Of a stretch of 64,000 bases of DNA, positions 38,301 to 52,265 are shown piece after piece (position 1 is the first letter of the stretch; the number at the start of each line of letters is the position of its first letter). The notes beneath the pieces were generated by a model. The model was not told the origin of the DNA, did no database searches, and saw only the letters and a program-made list of their open reading frames with translations. The stretch covers positions 1,578,001 through 1,642,000 of the forward strand of contig JAFBJZ010000652.1 of the NCBI GenBank assembly GCA_016785225.1. The letters run 5' to 3'. The translations under genes and the position numbers were made by a program. Origin of the DNA: Psettodes erumei (lineage: Eukaryota; Chordata; Actinopteri; Pleuronectiformes; Psettodidae).

Positions 38301-40438
38301 CGGTTAGTCGTACTTTGAACAGGTGCTGTGGTGCTATAATTGCAGTTTTGACAGCATGCCATCATTTTAAGAGGCGGTTATTATTCCACACTGCGGGCTT
38401 CTGAAGAGTAGAAATTTATTATAAGTCGGTACCTTGACAGTGATTGGTTTACACCAGATCATAGCAGAGGCTGATGTGTGTGAAAGAAACACTATAAGTC
38501 TACACAAGCATTTGCACTGGTAATAAAACCTGAGTGAGTGTGTGTAGGCAGACTGCCTGTAACACACACACACACAAACATGCAGGCAGACGCACAAACA
38601 CATGGCCATAAATACTTGTGCCGTGTGAACAAAAACACACTGTCTTTTTCTTCCCATGACACGGACTTGTGTCACCCTGGTCATGTGTGAATGTACAGTA
38701 TGTGCGCTCACATGTGTGAACCATAAATGGGTCACAAGTCTCTTTGTGGGCCACATTGGGCGCATTATATATTCCTCTTCCTCTTTAATCCCCCCTCCCC
38801 ATGTGTGTGCAATGTGTGGAATCATGAGGAATGCGTTTCGCACACAGGCTGCAGTCGAACACACCGGGCATTTTTGTGTATTGATCACCTGAAATCTGAG
38901 CTCTGGCTTGTGTGTCATCCCGAAGTTCCTGCCACAGCTAACACACTCACCTTCTTCACACAGCGACGCACATGTAACTCTGAAGTGATCACTGCAGAAC
39001 TCCTCAACCCATTGTTTGTGGCATTTTGAAACAATACAGGTCAATGCTCCGGCTGATTGATGAATATCTGTATTTGCGTTACCATCAATCAATGATCGCC
39101 ACTCACTGCTGCGTGACGACGTGTACTGTGTGTGTGTGTTTGCGCTCACCTGCCCCGTACACAACAGAGTAGACGATGCGTTTGGCGTGCTCCCGATCCT
39201 CAGAGGTCACCTCGCCCTCGCTCACCCCCCTCCTGAGTGACAGAGACAAACACAGTGAGAGAAACGTCACGTGTTCCTGTACTAAATGAAAATATATACT
39301 CAGACTCTTCATACTGTTCACATGGAAATGTGAAAGTGAAGACCCTCATTGACTATTGATACTGGATATTGACCGAATCCACGCAAACATGCTGATACAA
39401 TATTGCGGGAAAAAGTTCAGCAAGTTCTGCATAATGAGTTGTTTATGTATGAATAAAGATGAATGAAGAGAGATTAATGGAGGTTAAAAGAAAGAACAAC
39501 AGGAGCAAAGAAAAAACAGGGAGATGAGGAGGAGGAGGAGGAGAGCGAGACAGGCGGGGATGAACGGACAGAGACAGTTACGTAATGCGACTTGTAGACA
39601 GACGTAGTACCGGGGTTCAGACAGGGTGGGATGATACGTCTGCAAAGTGGCATCTCTGGAGGGGCTGACGGGGAGATGCCAGCGCCCATCAGTGTCGAGA
39701 GAGTGTGTCCCAAACACACACACACACACTGAAATTACACGTGTGTCTGGTGAGCTTCAGTGATGTCATGATGCCCGGACTCACAACCCTCTAAACGATT
39801 GATTCAGGTGAATGATGGGCGACCTGCAACCTCCAGTTGAGGAGCCAGAGGTGAGCGTCACCCTCCAGCTGTGCTGGATTTTCACTGCCCCCTGCTGGAC
39901 AGGCATTTATCTACTGAAGACCACTGAAACGCACTCCTTTACCTGACTTACTTCAGCTTCGATCAAATTTTACGCCGCTGACACCAGAAAGCTTCGGGCC
40001 TCACAGACCCAGAATAAAAAAAACAAAAACCTTTATACATGTTTCGGTCTGATCAAAACCTTTTTCTCTTCATGCAGCAGCTTGATGAGGAACAAGTGAC
40101 GTGAAAGAACGATGGGATATTGTGAGGAAGAAGAGAAGTCGTTGAGTAATTAGGAGGGGGAAATGGGAATAAGAAGACGCCAACCAGCACCAATTTGAAA
40201 ATAAAAGCAGAGTCACAACTGCAAGAAAAGAAACAGAGAGTATAAGCGAGGCGCTGTCATCCCGGCAGAACTGCAGTGACACCACTTCATTTGTTGAAAG
40301 GTGAACGAGAGATAATGAAAGAGAAACGACGTAAAGCCTCAGTGGAGCTGTGATTATGGTGTGTGTTGCCAGGTGATCTGTTTAAATGGCTGCCCCCTGC
40401 CACACACCTGACTGAGATAGATGACAGGAGAAAAGGCT

Positions 40439-40473
<35 letters not shown>

Positions 40474-40926
40474 CAGAGCTTTGTGTAATCACAGACGCAC
40501 ACCGGCAGCAAGAGAGAAGCAGAGAAACACACGTGCACGCTCCCAAAAATACTTTTAAAAAGGCGACAATGTAATCACCGGGGCCGAGCGGCCCAGAGGT
40601 GCCCTGCCCGCGGGAGAGAGAAAGCTAGCGAGGCAGTCGGCACGGTCGTCATGGCAACAAGATTATTAGCGAAGCGAAGGAGCCGGCGAGTCTGGAGACA
40701 GGGAGCGAGAGAGGGAGAAGGAAGGAGAAACTCTGCGGAGTATCGCCCGTGGCCTTTGCACTGATGTCAGTGTGTGTGTGTGTGCACTTGTGCTCGAGGG
40801 TACCGACCACTGAGAGGCCAGCATGGTGAAGACGTCGGCCTGGGGGTTGGTGAAGATGCGGAGCAGCTCAGGGTCTGAGGAGAGGTGAGCCAGTAGACGC
40901 AGCTCCACCTGGCAGAAGTCTGATGT

Positions 40927-40968
<42 letters not shown>

Positions 40969-41628
40969 CGCAGGAGTTTGTTTTAACTTTTTAGGTCTTT
41001 GGTTTCAAACAGTTCAATATTTCGAGGACTTATTTGCTTTCTCGCCATCACTGGGTAAGAAGACCGATGTGTCTGATAAATATGTAGCTGGAGTACATGG
41101 CCAGTTATCTTATCTTCACACAGAGGCTGAAAACAATTGGAAGAAAGTCACAAAACGCACCGAGCAAGGACAAACAAGATACAAACTGTTGATCACTGAG
41201 CTTCTGAGTGGCTGGTAGGTGGATTTAGTCACCTTTAGACAGATCCGGGAGCTGCACTTAATCTGATTTTAATCTAATCTGTATGCTATAATTAATCTAA
41301 GACACTCGGACCAATTTTTCCCCGCTTAACAGTTCTGTGCAATCAAACAGCCCCGATACACACTGGCATTGTGTATACTGCTCCTATACTACATGACACC
41401 CTGAGACCTAATCCTTCCAAAAGGCTGCTGAGGGAACTTCCAGTGTATAAGAAGAGAGACACATGAGACGCACTGATGGAGAGACAGACAGACAACTTTA
41501 TAAACACAAACACACACACCTCTTTGTGGCAGGTGTCAGTGTGTCAGGGCGACATGTCCTGCACTGACAGGTCTGCAGCTCTCTTGTCAGCTCGGCAGAT
41601 CTAAACTGAAGCATCACTCAAGACATCG

Positions 41629-41699
<71 letters not shown>

Positions 41700-42059
41700 G
41701 CTACATCCACTCTCACAAAGCGACCGCAGTACATTCCATTACTGCCATCTCAGCCAGACACTTCTCTCCCTCTGCTTGGCCGCTTCAGAATCAAATTAAA
41801 CCCGACTGAATGTAGAGAAATATGAGTCAAAATGGACGGAGCGGAGGGCGGAGGGTGGAGGGTGGAGGGTGAAGCAACCAGCTCTAACAGGTTTCTGCTA
41901 ATGCGGGAAGAGGAGGAATGAGGAAGGATGGGTGGATGGGATTGTGAAAGGGGGATTTTAGTTTCATAATAATTACTTTTCCACTTATCAGTACAGAGAT
42001 AAATGTGACTATTTACTGTGATACGGTTTCAGGTCATGTCGTCCACAGACCCGCTGAGG

Positions 42060-42097
<38 letters not shown>

Positions 42098-43466
42098 ACT
42101 GTCCAGGTCCAGAGGCAGGTTAAAAGAAACGCCATTTCCTGTTTAACGCAGGCCAGATGTGATGTGCAGAGACAGCGAGGTGAGGAAGGGACTTTCTAAA
42201 CATATCATCACATCAATGTTTTATGAGCCCGATCGCATTTCCTCCAAGCATGGCCGCCAGCCACCGAAACATACTGCTGACCGGGATCTGTGTGTGTGTG
42301 TGACAGAAATAGAAGAGTGAATACTGGGAGGGATTCATATATAAGGAAGAAGAAACAGAGACGACACGTGAATGTACTGTGCACTGAGGCAGAATGCACC
42401 TTTGTGTGTTTGTGTTTCCACAGTAAACTTTAAAGTTTCTATCCAGCGTGGGAGCTGCAGATATTAAAAACAGTGAAGCTCCTGTAGTCTCTCTGGACAG
42501 CGTCTCATACATTTTTAATGCCACCACCCACAGTACCCTGAACAGCCCCCACTCATGCTGGTTCGGTACAGTATGGTTACAGTATGAAGAGCTGGACTGA
42601 AACCTGCACACTGACAATATGAAATGTCCCCTGTGGGCTGCGGTTGGTCTGGAGAAGCTTCCAGGAAGAGTAACTCAGCCAGCGCCCACGGGAGCCAAGG
42701 AGGCTCAACTGTGAGGGTCTCCTGGTGGGTACGGGTACTGGTACTGGTACTGGTACTGGTACTGGTAGTGTGTTTCACACCTAAAACCCAGATAAACAGT
42801 CAACAATCTCAATCTTCTTCCTCATCTTCTCTAAATCTGCCAGTATTATAATGCTGAGATTGGAGTTTGTTGGTATATTGAAGTGAAGGAAAGTTTTATT
42901 AAACCTTCCTTTACATAACTTTGTTGCAGGCAGTGGAGAAAGGCAATTAACTCTCATAAAAACATACGCACTGCTCTGCATTGTCACATATAGACCTTTG
43001 AGCTTCAAACACATTAGCTCATCTCTGCTGCATTAACAAGATGGAGATATCTGCCAATGAAAAAATAAAAAACAAAGAGAGGCCTTCTTCTGTGGGGTGA
43101 CTGCTGTTGTGACAACAAAGCACATTATGCAACTGCCGTTAACATTTTAATTTAACTTCAGCTTACATCACCTCATTCTGGGGGTCAAATCATTTGTGTT
43201 GTAGAAAAGCCCACTGAAATGAAAGGTGTTTTTTTTTTCCAAGAAGCTTTTTTGTTTTGTTCATTGCTATTCATTGGCCACGACACATGGTGCACATAGA
43301 AATACTGAATGTCTTTTCTACCATTGACAAAGGGTCCAAAAGAAATAAAATCAAACTAAAACCAATGTCTCCAAATCTAATTTGGACAGCCTGTGTTCTC
43401 CTCTCCATCTCCCTCTCTGCTCCAGCAGACACCTCAGAATATAACTGAGGTGACGACTGCAAATAT

Positions 43467-43515
<49 letters not shown>

Positions 43516-43692
43516 TGCTTAAGGACAGGCAGTGTGTCCTTTCCAAATTTAGCCAAAAAGAAAGTACCATAAAGAATAGCTTGTTTTAGCCTCGGTGAGA
43601 CCGACTTGAGAGCCGCAGCATTTTAAAACTGAGCCGTGATGCTGAGGGTGCGATCGATGCATAAACACAACACACACACGAGCAAATATGCA

Positions 43693-43733
<41 letters not shown>

Positions 43734-46700
43734 CTTTCACAGGCTGAAAAGCAGCGTTCAGATACATAATACATTCTGACGTGCCTCAGTTGAACTTTTG
43801 GGACACTGGTGATAGTAGTTGACACACACAAACACACACACACACACAGCAGTTGTTCCAGTTTGGGAAGGACATCGGAGGACACGACTGGGGCGAGGGC
43901 TCCCTTGGAGGGGGTTGTTTCCATGGCAACCCTGCCTCTAAGTGTGTGTGTGTGTGTTTGTGAGCATGTGGCAGACTGATGGTGTGTGCGAGCGCGGTTG
44001 TGAGCCACTGCCGTGTCGTGTGTGTGTGTGTGCGCGTGTCAGGAATCCTCGCTCTTATCCCGCTGCTGTCCTCCTGCTAACCCTGGTTTATCTGCCCCGT
44101 TATGTAAGTGCGCGACACTCTGTCAGGGCCAGCAGACACCCAGCGTTCCCCACGAAGTTCTCCTGAGCTGACAGCGTCCCAGCTCTGCCCCCGCCGCCCC
44201 AAAGTGACCTCATGATGCCAGCTGAGGTCGCAAAAACATGAGCAATTTCAGAGACGTCCTGCGCTTGGCTCACACATCCGGTTTTCATACGGCCGTGAAC
44301 GGACGCTGGCTCGCGGTTTCCACCAGTTTGAACCGTTACAAGCGAAACTTTAGTGCTTTTAACTGCAGCACTGGAACGTCTCTGTTTCCTTCGGTTTAGC
44401 TCGGGGCCGGGTCCCTGGCGAGTGCAATGCCATGCCAGAGCAAATGCTGAATCGACACCTGAGTGATTCAAGTCCACAAGCGTGGCCTGTTGTTAGCCGC
44501 ATGCTAACTTGAGTGAAATAAAGTTGACATCCAGTTAAATGGACCCCTTACTTCTGATCCAATGAAGAGAAAAGAGGGAAACTGTTAATAAAAGTAGGAT
44601 GTTTACAGTTTGTGCACTGTCCTACCTGCAGCGAGGAAGGTCCAGCCCTTCTGAGGGATGAACATGGCTCGAGGGTGAACGGTCACCACCTCCTCCTCCT
44701 TTCCTGTGGGACCAAACGCAGATTTATTATTAGGAACGACAGCTTAAACTATTTTACAGCTTAAATTATGTTCAACTATTTTGGCGATGATACATGTGTC
44801 ATGTAAAGCGGCACTCAGAGAAACGCAGGCAATGAGCGGCTGGGGACTCCGTTATGCTGAAAGTTGACCTTGGGAGTCAAGGTATGAGCCGCACCGCAGC
44901 GCAGCGCATCCGAGGCAAATCACAATCCAATCAGGATCAGTCCGTCACTGCACCCTGCGATGACGGCATCAGTAACAATGAACCAACACATCCTGTGTCA
45001 GCAACATGAAAATGGGGGAACTGTGATCATTTGCGAATAAGAGGCTGCAGCTCTCCCTGGAAGGCGGGAGAAGATAACTGATATGGGGATGATTGTGTGT
45101 GTGTGTGTGTGGGGGGGGATATGGGGGATGCAGCGGGGATTTGATGACAAGGACCTTTGGGAATCGGGGTGAGGGAGGAGCAGAGGTGCTGATGTTGCAC
45201 CTATGATTCACTCAATCAGAGAGAGAGAGAGCAGAAGAAAGATAGAAACAGGGACAGAAATAGACGTATAAAGCTGAAAAGCTGAGGGTGGTGCCACTTC
45301 CTGTGACTGACACCAGAGTCGGACGGACAGACAGACTTGTTTTGATGTTTTATTCATTTAAAAATGGAGACATTTAGTTTTGGTCCTGCGGTGGGGACAC
45401 GCTGTCAACCAGCTGATCCAGCATCTCAGGGAAAGCGGGAAAAATAATAACTGAAGCGCCCCAGAGAAAGAGATGAGCGCACAAAACCACGACCGCTAAT
45501 TAGGAGCTGAACGTCTGTCAGACGCTGCCTGCGCTGTGACGTGAACCCGTGGATGGATCAGCGGCACAAGGACCGAGGCTGAGATTAAAGCGCAGTCAGG
45601 GATTGATCTTGGCTCGGCTGAAATAATTCTGCTTCTCCTGATATGAACACTGGACATCATTTCATTTATATTGAGCAAATCTTTAAAAAATAGGAAGCAA
45701 TCAATGTGAGCTTCAAGAAAAAATGTCCTCTACGATTCAGTTTATATCACGAAAATTTCAAGTTAGTATGTGACCAAGCCAGCGAGTGTTATTCTAGTTC
45801 AATTCTGCAAAGCATTGTAATTCTGGTGTGAAATAATTTCTGGGGAGTTCTCAAGCAGCTGTCACACAAAATTAAAAAGTCAGGTCTGTCTGTTTTCTCT
45901 CCAAAGTGTCGCTGTGGCGTTTTTTTTTTTTTTAATCAAACGATGACTGTGTGCAACAAGCGCAGGACGAGGTAATTAAAACTTTCACCAAAAAAGAAAG
46001 CTGCAGGAGTCTTTTGTGAGAACAGAGAGGGAACACAATCAAATCTTAAGTTACCAATTTTCTTCTCACAAAAGTAGACGGGGACGCCACACTGAGGTTG
46101 GACGATGGTCTTTGTACCCTCTGTTGCATACATGATTAATCAAGCACAGCTGTTCACTTCCTCAGATGTTTCAGCGGGCGCACGCTACGCGAGGGCCGCT
46201 CTCACAATGACTCTTGGGACTTCCCATTTGTTTTTGTTGAAACACAATGCGCCCTCTTCGTCTGTCCTCAACAAACCAGCACAAGCTTACGCAGGCGGAA
46301 CAGAGAAACGACGTCCAGTTTCCATTTTCAAACAGAATAATCTCTTTTAATCCAGCTTTCAAAAAGTTTTTAGGGAGCAAATTGGAACACAGAGGAACGT
46401 TTCTTTTTATTTTAATCTTGCATATCCTGCTGTTTTGAAACATCGTCATCCTAAAAAGTGTTGAGCAGATGCAGCTCAACCTGGAGGCTCATACGAGTCA
46501 TGTCTGAGGCCGCAGCAACGCCAACGCAAAAGAGACACTTTTTAGTGAGCGCCCCCGTGCTGCTGCAGACATCTTACCATCTTCTTACACTCCTCCACGC
46601 TCTTGGAGCTCTGAGCTCCCTGCTCATCACTTTTCTAAATGCTCCTGGACAGGGCTCCCTCACACACTCACACACACACCTTGACATTTATCACTGTCTC

Positions 46701-47835
46701 TTTCTCCAGAACATAGGGGAGGGTTTTTTCTCTGCATGTGTGTGTGTGTTAATGAGTGTGCATGCACCCTACCTTCAACATACTGCTTCTTGGTGATTTG
46801 AAGCGGCTGTCTCGGCAGGGCCTGGAAGTTCTGGGTTGAGAGAACAAGCAGAGTTTGTGAGTCAAATTAAGTTAACCGCAGCACTGTGCAGTGTGTAGCT
46901 GTAGACAGTCGTGCTGTGACAGTGTGTCGCTACTCTGTGGAAGTGGGTCTTCCCCTATTTCAGCAGTGTTTTGTACGAATAAATGACTCCCTCCTGCAGA
47001 AACCTAAATAAACTACTCTAGTTCGACGCGAGCGAGAAAGGTCAGCTGCATATATCCACAGGCGCTCCCAGCATGCTTTGAGGCCGTAATGAAGGGATGG
47101 GAGAAAAGATGGAGGTGACCTTCACTTCCTCTGTTTTATACACACACACACACAAACACGAGGCTGTCAGCAGCGCCTGCAAATTCTGTTTGTGATTTCG
47201 TCATCTGTCGATTTAATACTTGCAAGAGGCTTCTTCAAATTCCCCCAAATCCCCGTGACCAGCGCAAACCCTGCGTGGCCTTTACGCGCAGGCTGCTTCG
47301 TAAAAACAGAAAGCCGACGCTACAGATCCTTCAGGTTTTCAGACACGCGTCTTAAAATAGGATCGGCCTGAAGCTCGCTGGGCTCCCGGCCCAACCACCA
47401 TCGACCCACTGAGTAATCCGACGCGCCGCTGCTGCGGACGCACACACGCAAAATTACACGTGTGCAGTTTGGTTCCGCCTGAAAGAGGAGAAAAAGGAAA
47501 GTGATGAGGCCACGCACAGTTTGAAGGGAGAAAGAAAAAACTGGTTCAGACTCAGCAATTCCGTATTAATCCCTGTTAATCTCACTGTAACCAGCCTTTT
47601 AACGCACACACAGAAAAAACAGCACAAGGTGTGGGCGTTTGTGTTAGGAGGATGTTAGAGGTTATAAGTGTGCGCAGGACACATTAATCACATCAGATAC
47701 ACACACACACACAAGTGTGGTGGTGGTCACAATCCAAGGGTTCAACATGTCGATGACCCCACAGCAAATGTGCACGGAGAGAGAGAGAGAACAGCTCTCT
47801 GCTTCCACCACCCATTCATTATTCAGGGAGGGGGG

Positions 47836-47872
<37 letters not shown>

Positions 47873-47958
47873 AGAGGATGTGAAACGACAGGACTGCAGT
47901 GGCAGGGTGTGGACAGGGGAAAGAATATATTAGGGAGTCGGCACCAGTCCCTGATGTA

Positions 47959-47993
<35 letters not shown>

Positions 47994-48686
47994 CAGTGCT
48001 GTGGGGGTGTGTTGCCCTGTGACGTGATAGGTGATTTGGTGTGTCAGATGTGAATGCTCAGCTTTCCCATCATGCACGGTGTTGCAGTGATGGCAGCATA
48101 AATCTGGACTCAGCAGGCGCACAAACACACACACACACACACACACACTACATATCATTTAGTAGCAGAGCACAGTGACCGCCTCGTTTTTCCAGGATAC
48201 AGTCTGGTTTCTTTCTTTATCTTATACACACGTTTCCCTGCTACTGCAACACTTAGTAGACACAAAAAACACACCCAGCGTGCTGCGCAGCAAAGACACA
48301 CAAAAGAAGGCAACTGATGTAAAGAGCTCAGCTATGATGCTCAGGTCCAAGCTGCATCAAACTGATCCCAATTCAGACCTTTTCCACTCAATAATGGTTT
48401 GTAAAGGGGATGTAGACAAACTCTATAGGGACGACAACAGACAACACATTTAGGTGCCAACTTATCTGCCTGTTGTTACTGGGTTTGGTTGATTATTGCT
48501 GTAAGGAAGTGAGTGGAGCCCTGTGTGTTGTTTAAAAGAGGAAAACCCAGCGTGAGCGTGCGAAAGGAGAGATGGGAAGGCAGGAAAAAGACGGAGGGAC
48601 GCACAGATGAAAGAGAAACAACATCTGAACGGAAACAGTATCAAAGAATGAAAAAGCAGAGACGACAGCACATGCGTCATCACAGG

Positions 48687-48750
<64 letters not shown>

Positions 48751-48945
48751 ATGAATGAGCACTTGTAAAATATAAAACAGTGCGGGTCAGCTTGCTCTGC
48801 CCACTGCTGACTGTACAGTTTAACACACACACACACACACACACACTTGAGCCCTCAGAGAACAATCCCTCTCCTCAGCACTGATCAATATGCATCCATG
48901 TACACACACACACACAACCGCAGCTAATAAATACCTGTCAATCTG

Positions 48946-48989
<44 letters not shown>

Positions 48990-51932
48990 CTCAACGTAAG
49001 CAACAAGGAGGTTAACATGCCGAGGAACATCTACACAAGTGAAAAGAAAATGTGAAGTTGGCAGTCGCCCCGGTGGCATGTGGAGTGAGTGAGACTTGTG
49101 TGTACGGTGTTGTGCGAGCAGAAAAACGTAGCAGTGTGTAGCTGAGGACAGAAAGGGAGGAGGTATCTGTCGTCTTTGTGGAGGCTCAACCAGGTTCCAC
49201 CACATTACACTAACGACCCCTTCCTGGCTGCAGGCGGGGGGGGGGTAACACCATGAACATGGCCGACAATCAATGATGAACCTATTAGACACGCATACAG
49301 ACACACACAGTTGTGTGCTGTAATAACATAAGCACCTCTACACCTTCCGTATGGATTGTTGTCCTTAAACTTATCTACTGTTAAAAGGTTGCTCAGTAAC
49401 TTCAGCACTAGCGCAGCATTTCCAATGGTGGCGCCACCCGCTGGACAAATGCGTTCACTGCGCCCCCACCCGCACCATCTCGCACACATGCACTGTTCAG
49501 AAACGACACGTGCATACGGTCTTACGCCCAAATGTGAACAAACGTACACACACGTCTGCCCTGTGTGTTGTCCAAGTCATTGTCACCCTGACTGAGTCAT
49601 GAGGAACGGAGAACTGGTTCATTAGTGGACACCGCAGGAGTCCAGAAACTGGTAAGAGGCCAAACGATTGCACACACGCACACACTCAGACTCACAAACA
49701 CACACCCGTACCCTCGTATTACACTTACTCTGTGCTGTAAATGTCAAAAACTTGACTTGGTTCTAGTCTGGTTCTCACAAGCACAGAAGTACAGGAGTCG
49801 CAGTGTCACACACAGTGCGTATGGCACATTCAAATGCACACACAAACACACACACACACACACACAGACACACATGGGCCCTTGTGCAGAATGGGCTCCA
49901 GTAAATGGCGGCTGATGTTGCTGTTCCTTGCCTAATTACACAAACGGGTGTGAATTATACAGAGCTGACACAAAGGCTTGTACATCACATGCTAAAAAAC
50001 ACACACAAATATTCCTAGAATGTCAGACACAAGCACCGCACACACACACACACTGCTTGAAAGTACGCCAAGCAGACAGACACAGGCCTGTGTGTCCCGT
50101 CTCCTGGGCTCACCGACTCTGAATGGGCCAATGAATCATGCAGATGTGCTTGTGCTGCGTGTTGTTTTTCCACCACTCGCCCCGTGAGCAGCATCATTCC
50201 TTACCCCGCACAACAACCCGCTGTTTGTGTTCTTTAACGGCCTGCTCGGATAATGAACCCGCGGTGCGCCTGCTCGGACATCACAAGAGCCCCACGATGA
50301 CACTTGTTGCCGAAGCACCTGTTAGCGCTCAGCTGACTCACCCATTCATGTTTTCAGATTAGCGGCGGTTGAAATATTCATGCCGGCTCCTTCAGAGCTC
50401 CTTAATTTGCAGGCAAAATGGAGGTAACTGGGCGACCGCTTAAAGTATTTATTGTGAAAGGGCAGGATTACGCCGGGGTGTGCTCAAATTAGTCATGATG
50501 AGTAACTCCTGCTGCTCCGACAGGGTTTAATGAAGTATGTTTAAGTAAGTTTAACACGCACGTGCACGGTACCAGCTGGAGACGCGCGCTCTCAAAGCTC
50601 ACTGTGGTTGATCTGAACGATTTGAAATCAGTGAGCTGCTGTTTCAGCATTCATTACTGCCATGCCTGTCAAAGCTGTGCATGCACTCTAAACCTGTGAC
50701 AGACTGCAGAAACATTTGTCACATTTTTATATTGTATACGTTAACAATACTGGACTGAACATTGTTATTTAAAGCATCAGTGCATCTGGCACTAACCACA
50801 CACAGATTATCAGTGCAAATTGAATGAAAGGCGCGCTGCAAATTTTCCCTGTGCCGTCATGAATGTAAATCGGTCCCGGAGAGAGGCGGAGCGGGCCTCG
50901 GAGGAGTAATGCCTTGTTAAACAGATGGGGACGACTGCATCATCGTGCCGGTGTGGGGTAATTGAATCACACGGCACCAATTAAATGACTCATCGCAGAG
51001 CACACAAACGCACACGCGTGTCTCCGTGCGCACTCGGGAGCATCCCTGCTCGTGTGCACACACAAACAGACACACGGGGCTACTAAATTATCTCCATTTA
51101 CGCCGCAACAACAACAACACACACCCGCTATAATCCATCTGCTGGGAATACAGAGACCTGTACGTGGTCATGAAGCCCAGCGTGGGGGGAGCTCCTCGCC
51201 GTCGGCCGCTGTCCCTCTGAACTCTGGGATTGCGCCCCGGTGTCAGCGCTGAATAAAGTCAGTTTATGTAACCATGACCGGGGCAGACACAAGTGGCATT
51301 GTTTATGGCAATTTAACCTATCCACTGAGCATGTGCAACGTTCACCCAAAACACAGCATCATCGTAAAGACCCAGCTACTGTAAGAATTTAGAAAGCATC
51401 TTAAAATATGCATGAATTATCACAATTAAGTTTGTACACTTGGATATTTGTATGTACAATTAATGCTTTTTTATTTTTGGACCGGAGGACTGGAAGCGTA
51501 AAGCATTAAATGACTAAATGCAGAGTGATCTCAAAACGAGTCCTAAGTGAAGCGCGTTACACTCGCACCACACAACTGTGACCTACACGGCGGTTGGTGA
51601 GGAGTTTAACGGAGGCAGAACAGCACGTCTCCATCTGCTTTCTGCGTATGGGAGTGAGTCTGATGCACTTGTGGGTGGCACAAGTGTATGAATCTTCAAG
51701 CGCTCTCAAGGACTCAGGCGGGGGGGCACAGAGAGGATATGAGGCGTTGCACAGCATCAAGGACCCGGCAGTCTGAAATGTTGTTTTCTCCTCTTAGCAC
51801 TCCACCATGGAGGTAGAGGGAGGAGGCTCGATCTTATCTGCCTGAGAGAGTCAGTGTGTTGGGAATGTGCATGTGAGGAAAAAGGGGGGGGGGCACATAG
51901 AGAACAAGAGCGACACAGGTATGAACACAAGC

Positions 51933-51963
<31 letters not shown>

Positions 51964-52231
51964 AGACCGAGATGGAGAGGCAAAGAAGAGAGCCAGGGAC
52001 TGACACACTGTCGACAGGGAAGCTGAGGCTTGCAGGGTGCACATATTTTTGCTTTCAGCAGATAAAAACAGGAGTCCCACTTCCCCCTGCAGTGAGACTC
52101 GCTTCTTGCAGCAGCAGTTTTTATGGCCGTCCTGCTTTAATTCAGACACCGCTTTGTTGCTGCAGTCTGGCTTCACCTCGACTGAACCCACAGATGAAAG
52201 CTAAACCCCCTGTGCAACACTCCTCATTTGA

Positions 52232-52265
<34 letters not shown>

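Larger units (their letters stand above)
40920..44625 (-). other. poln: poln intron 14
   Basis: This 3.7-kb intron contains (CA)n tracts at 40928-40967, 41630-41695, 43471-43512 and 43693-43728, (GT)n at 42063-42091, and a hexanucleotide repeat at 42734-42767. Confidence 0.8.

Noticed and set aside
38367..39164. 265-codon minus-strand frame with many Cys in poln intron 16
   Set aside because: It runs through CA/TG repeats (CVCVCV) and overlaps the end of real poln exon 16 in another frame. No family is recognised.
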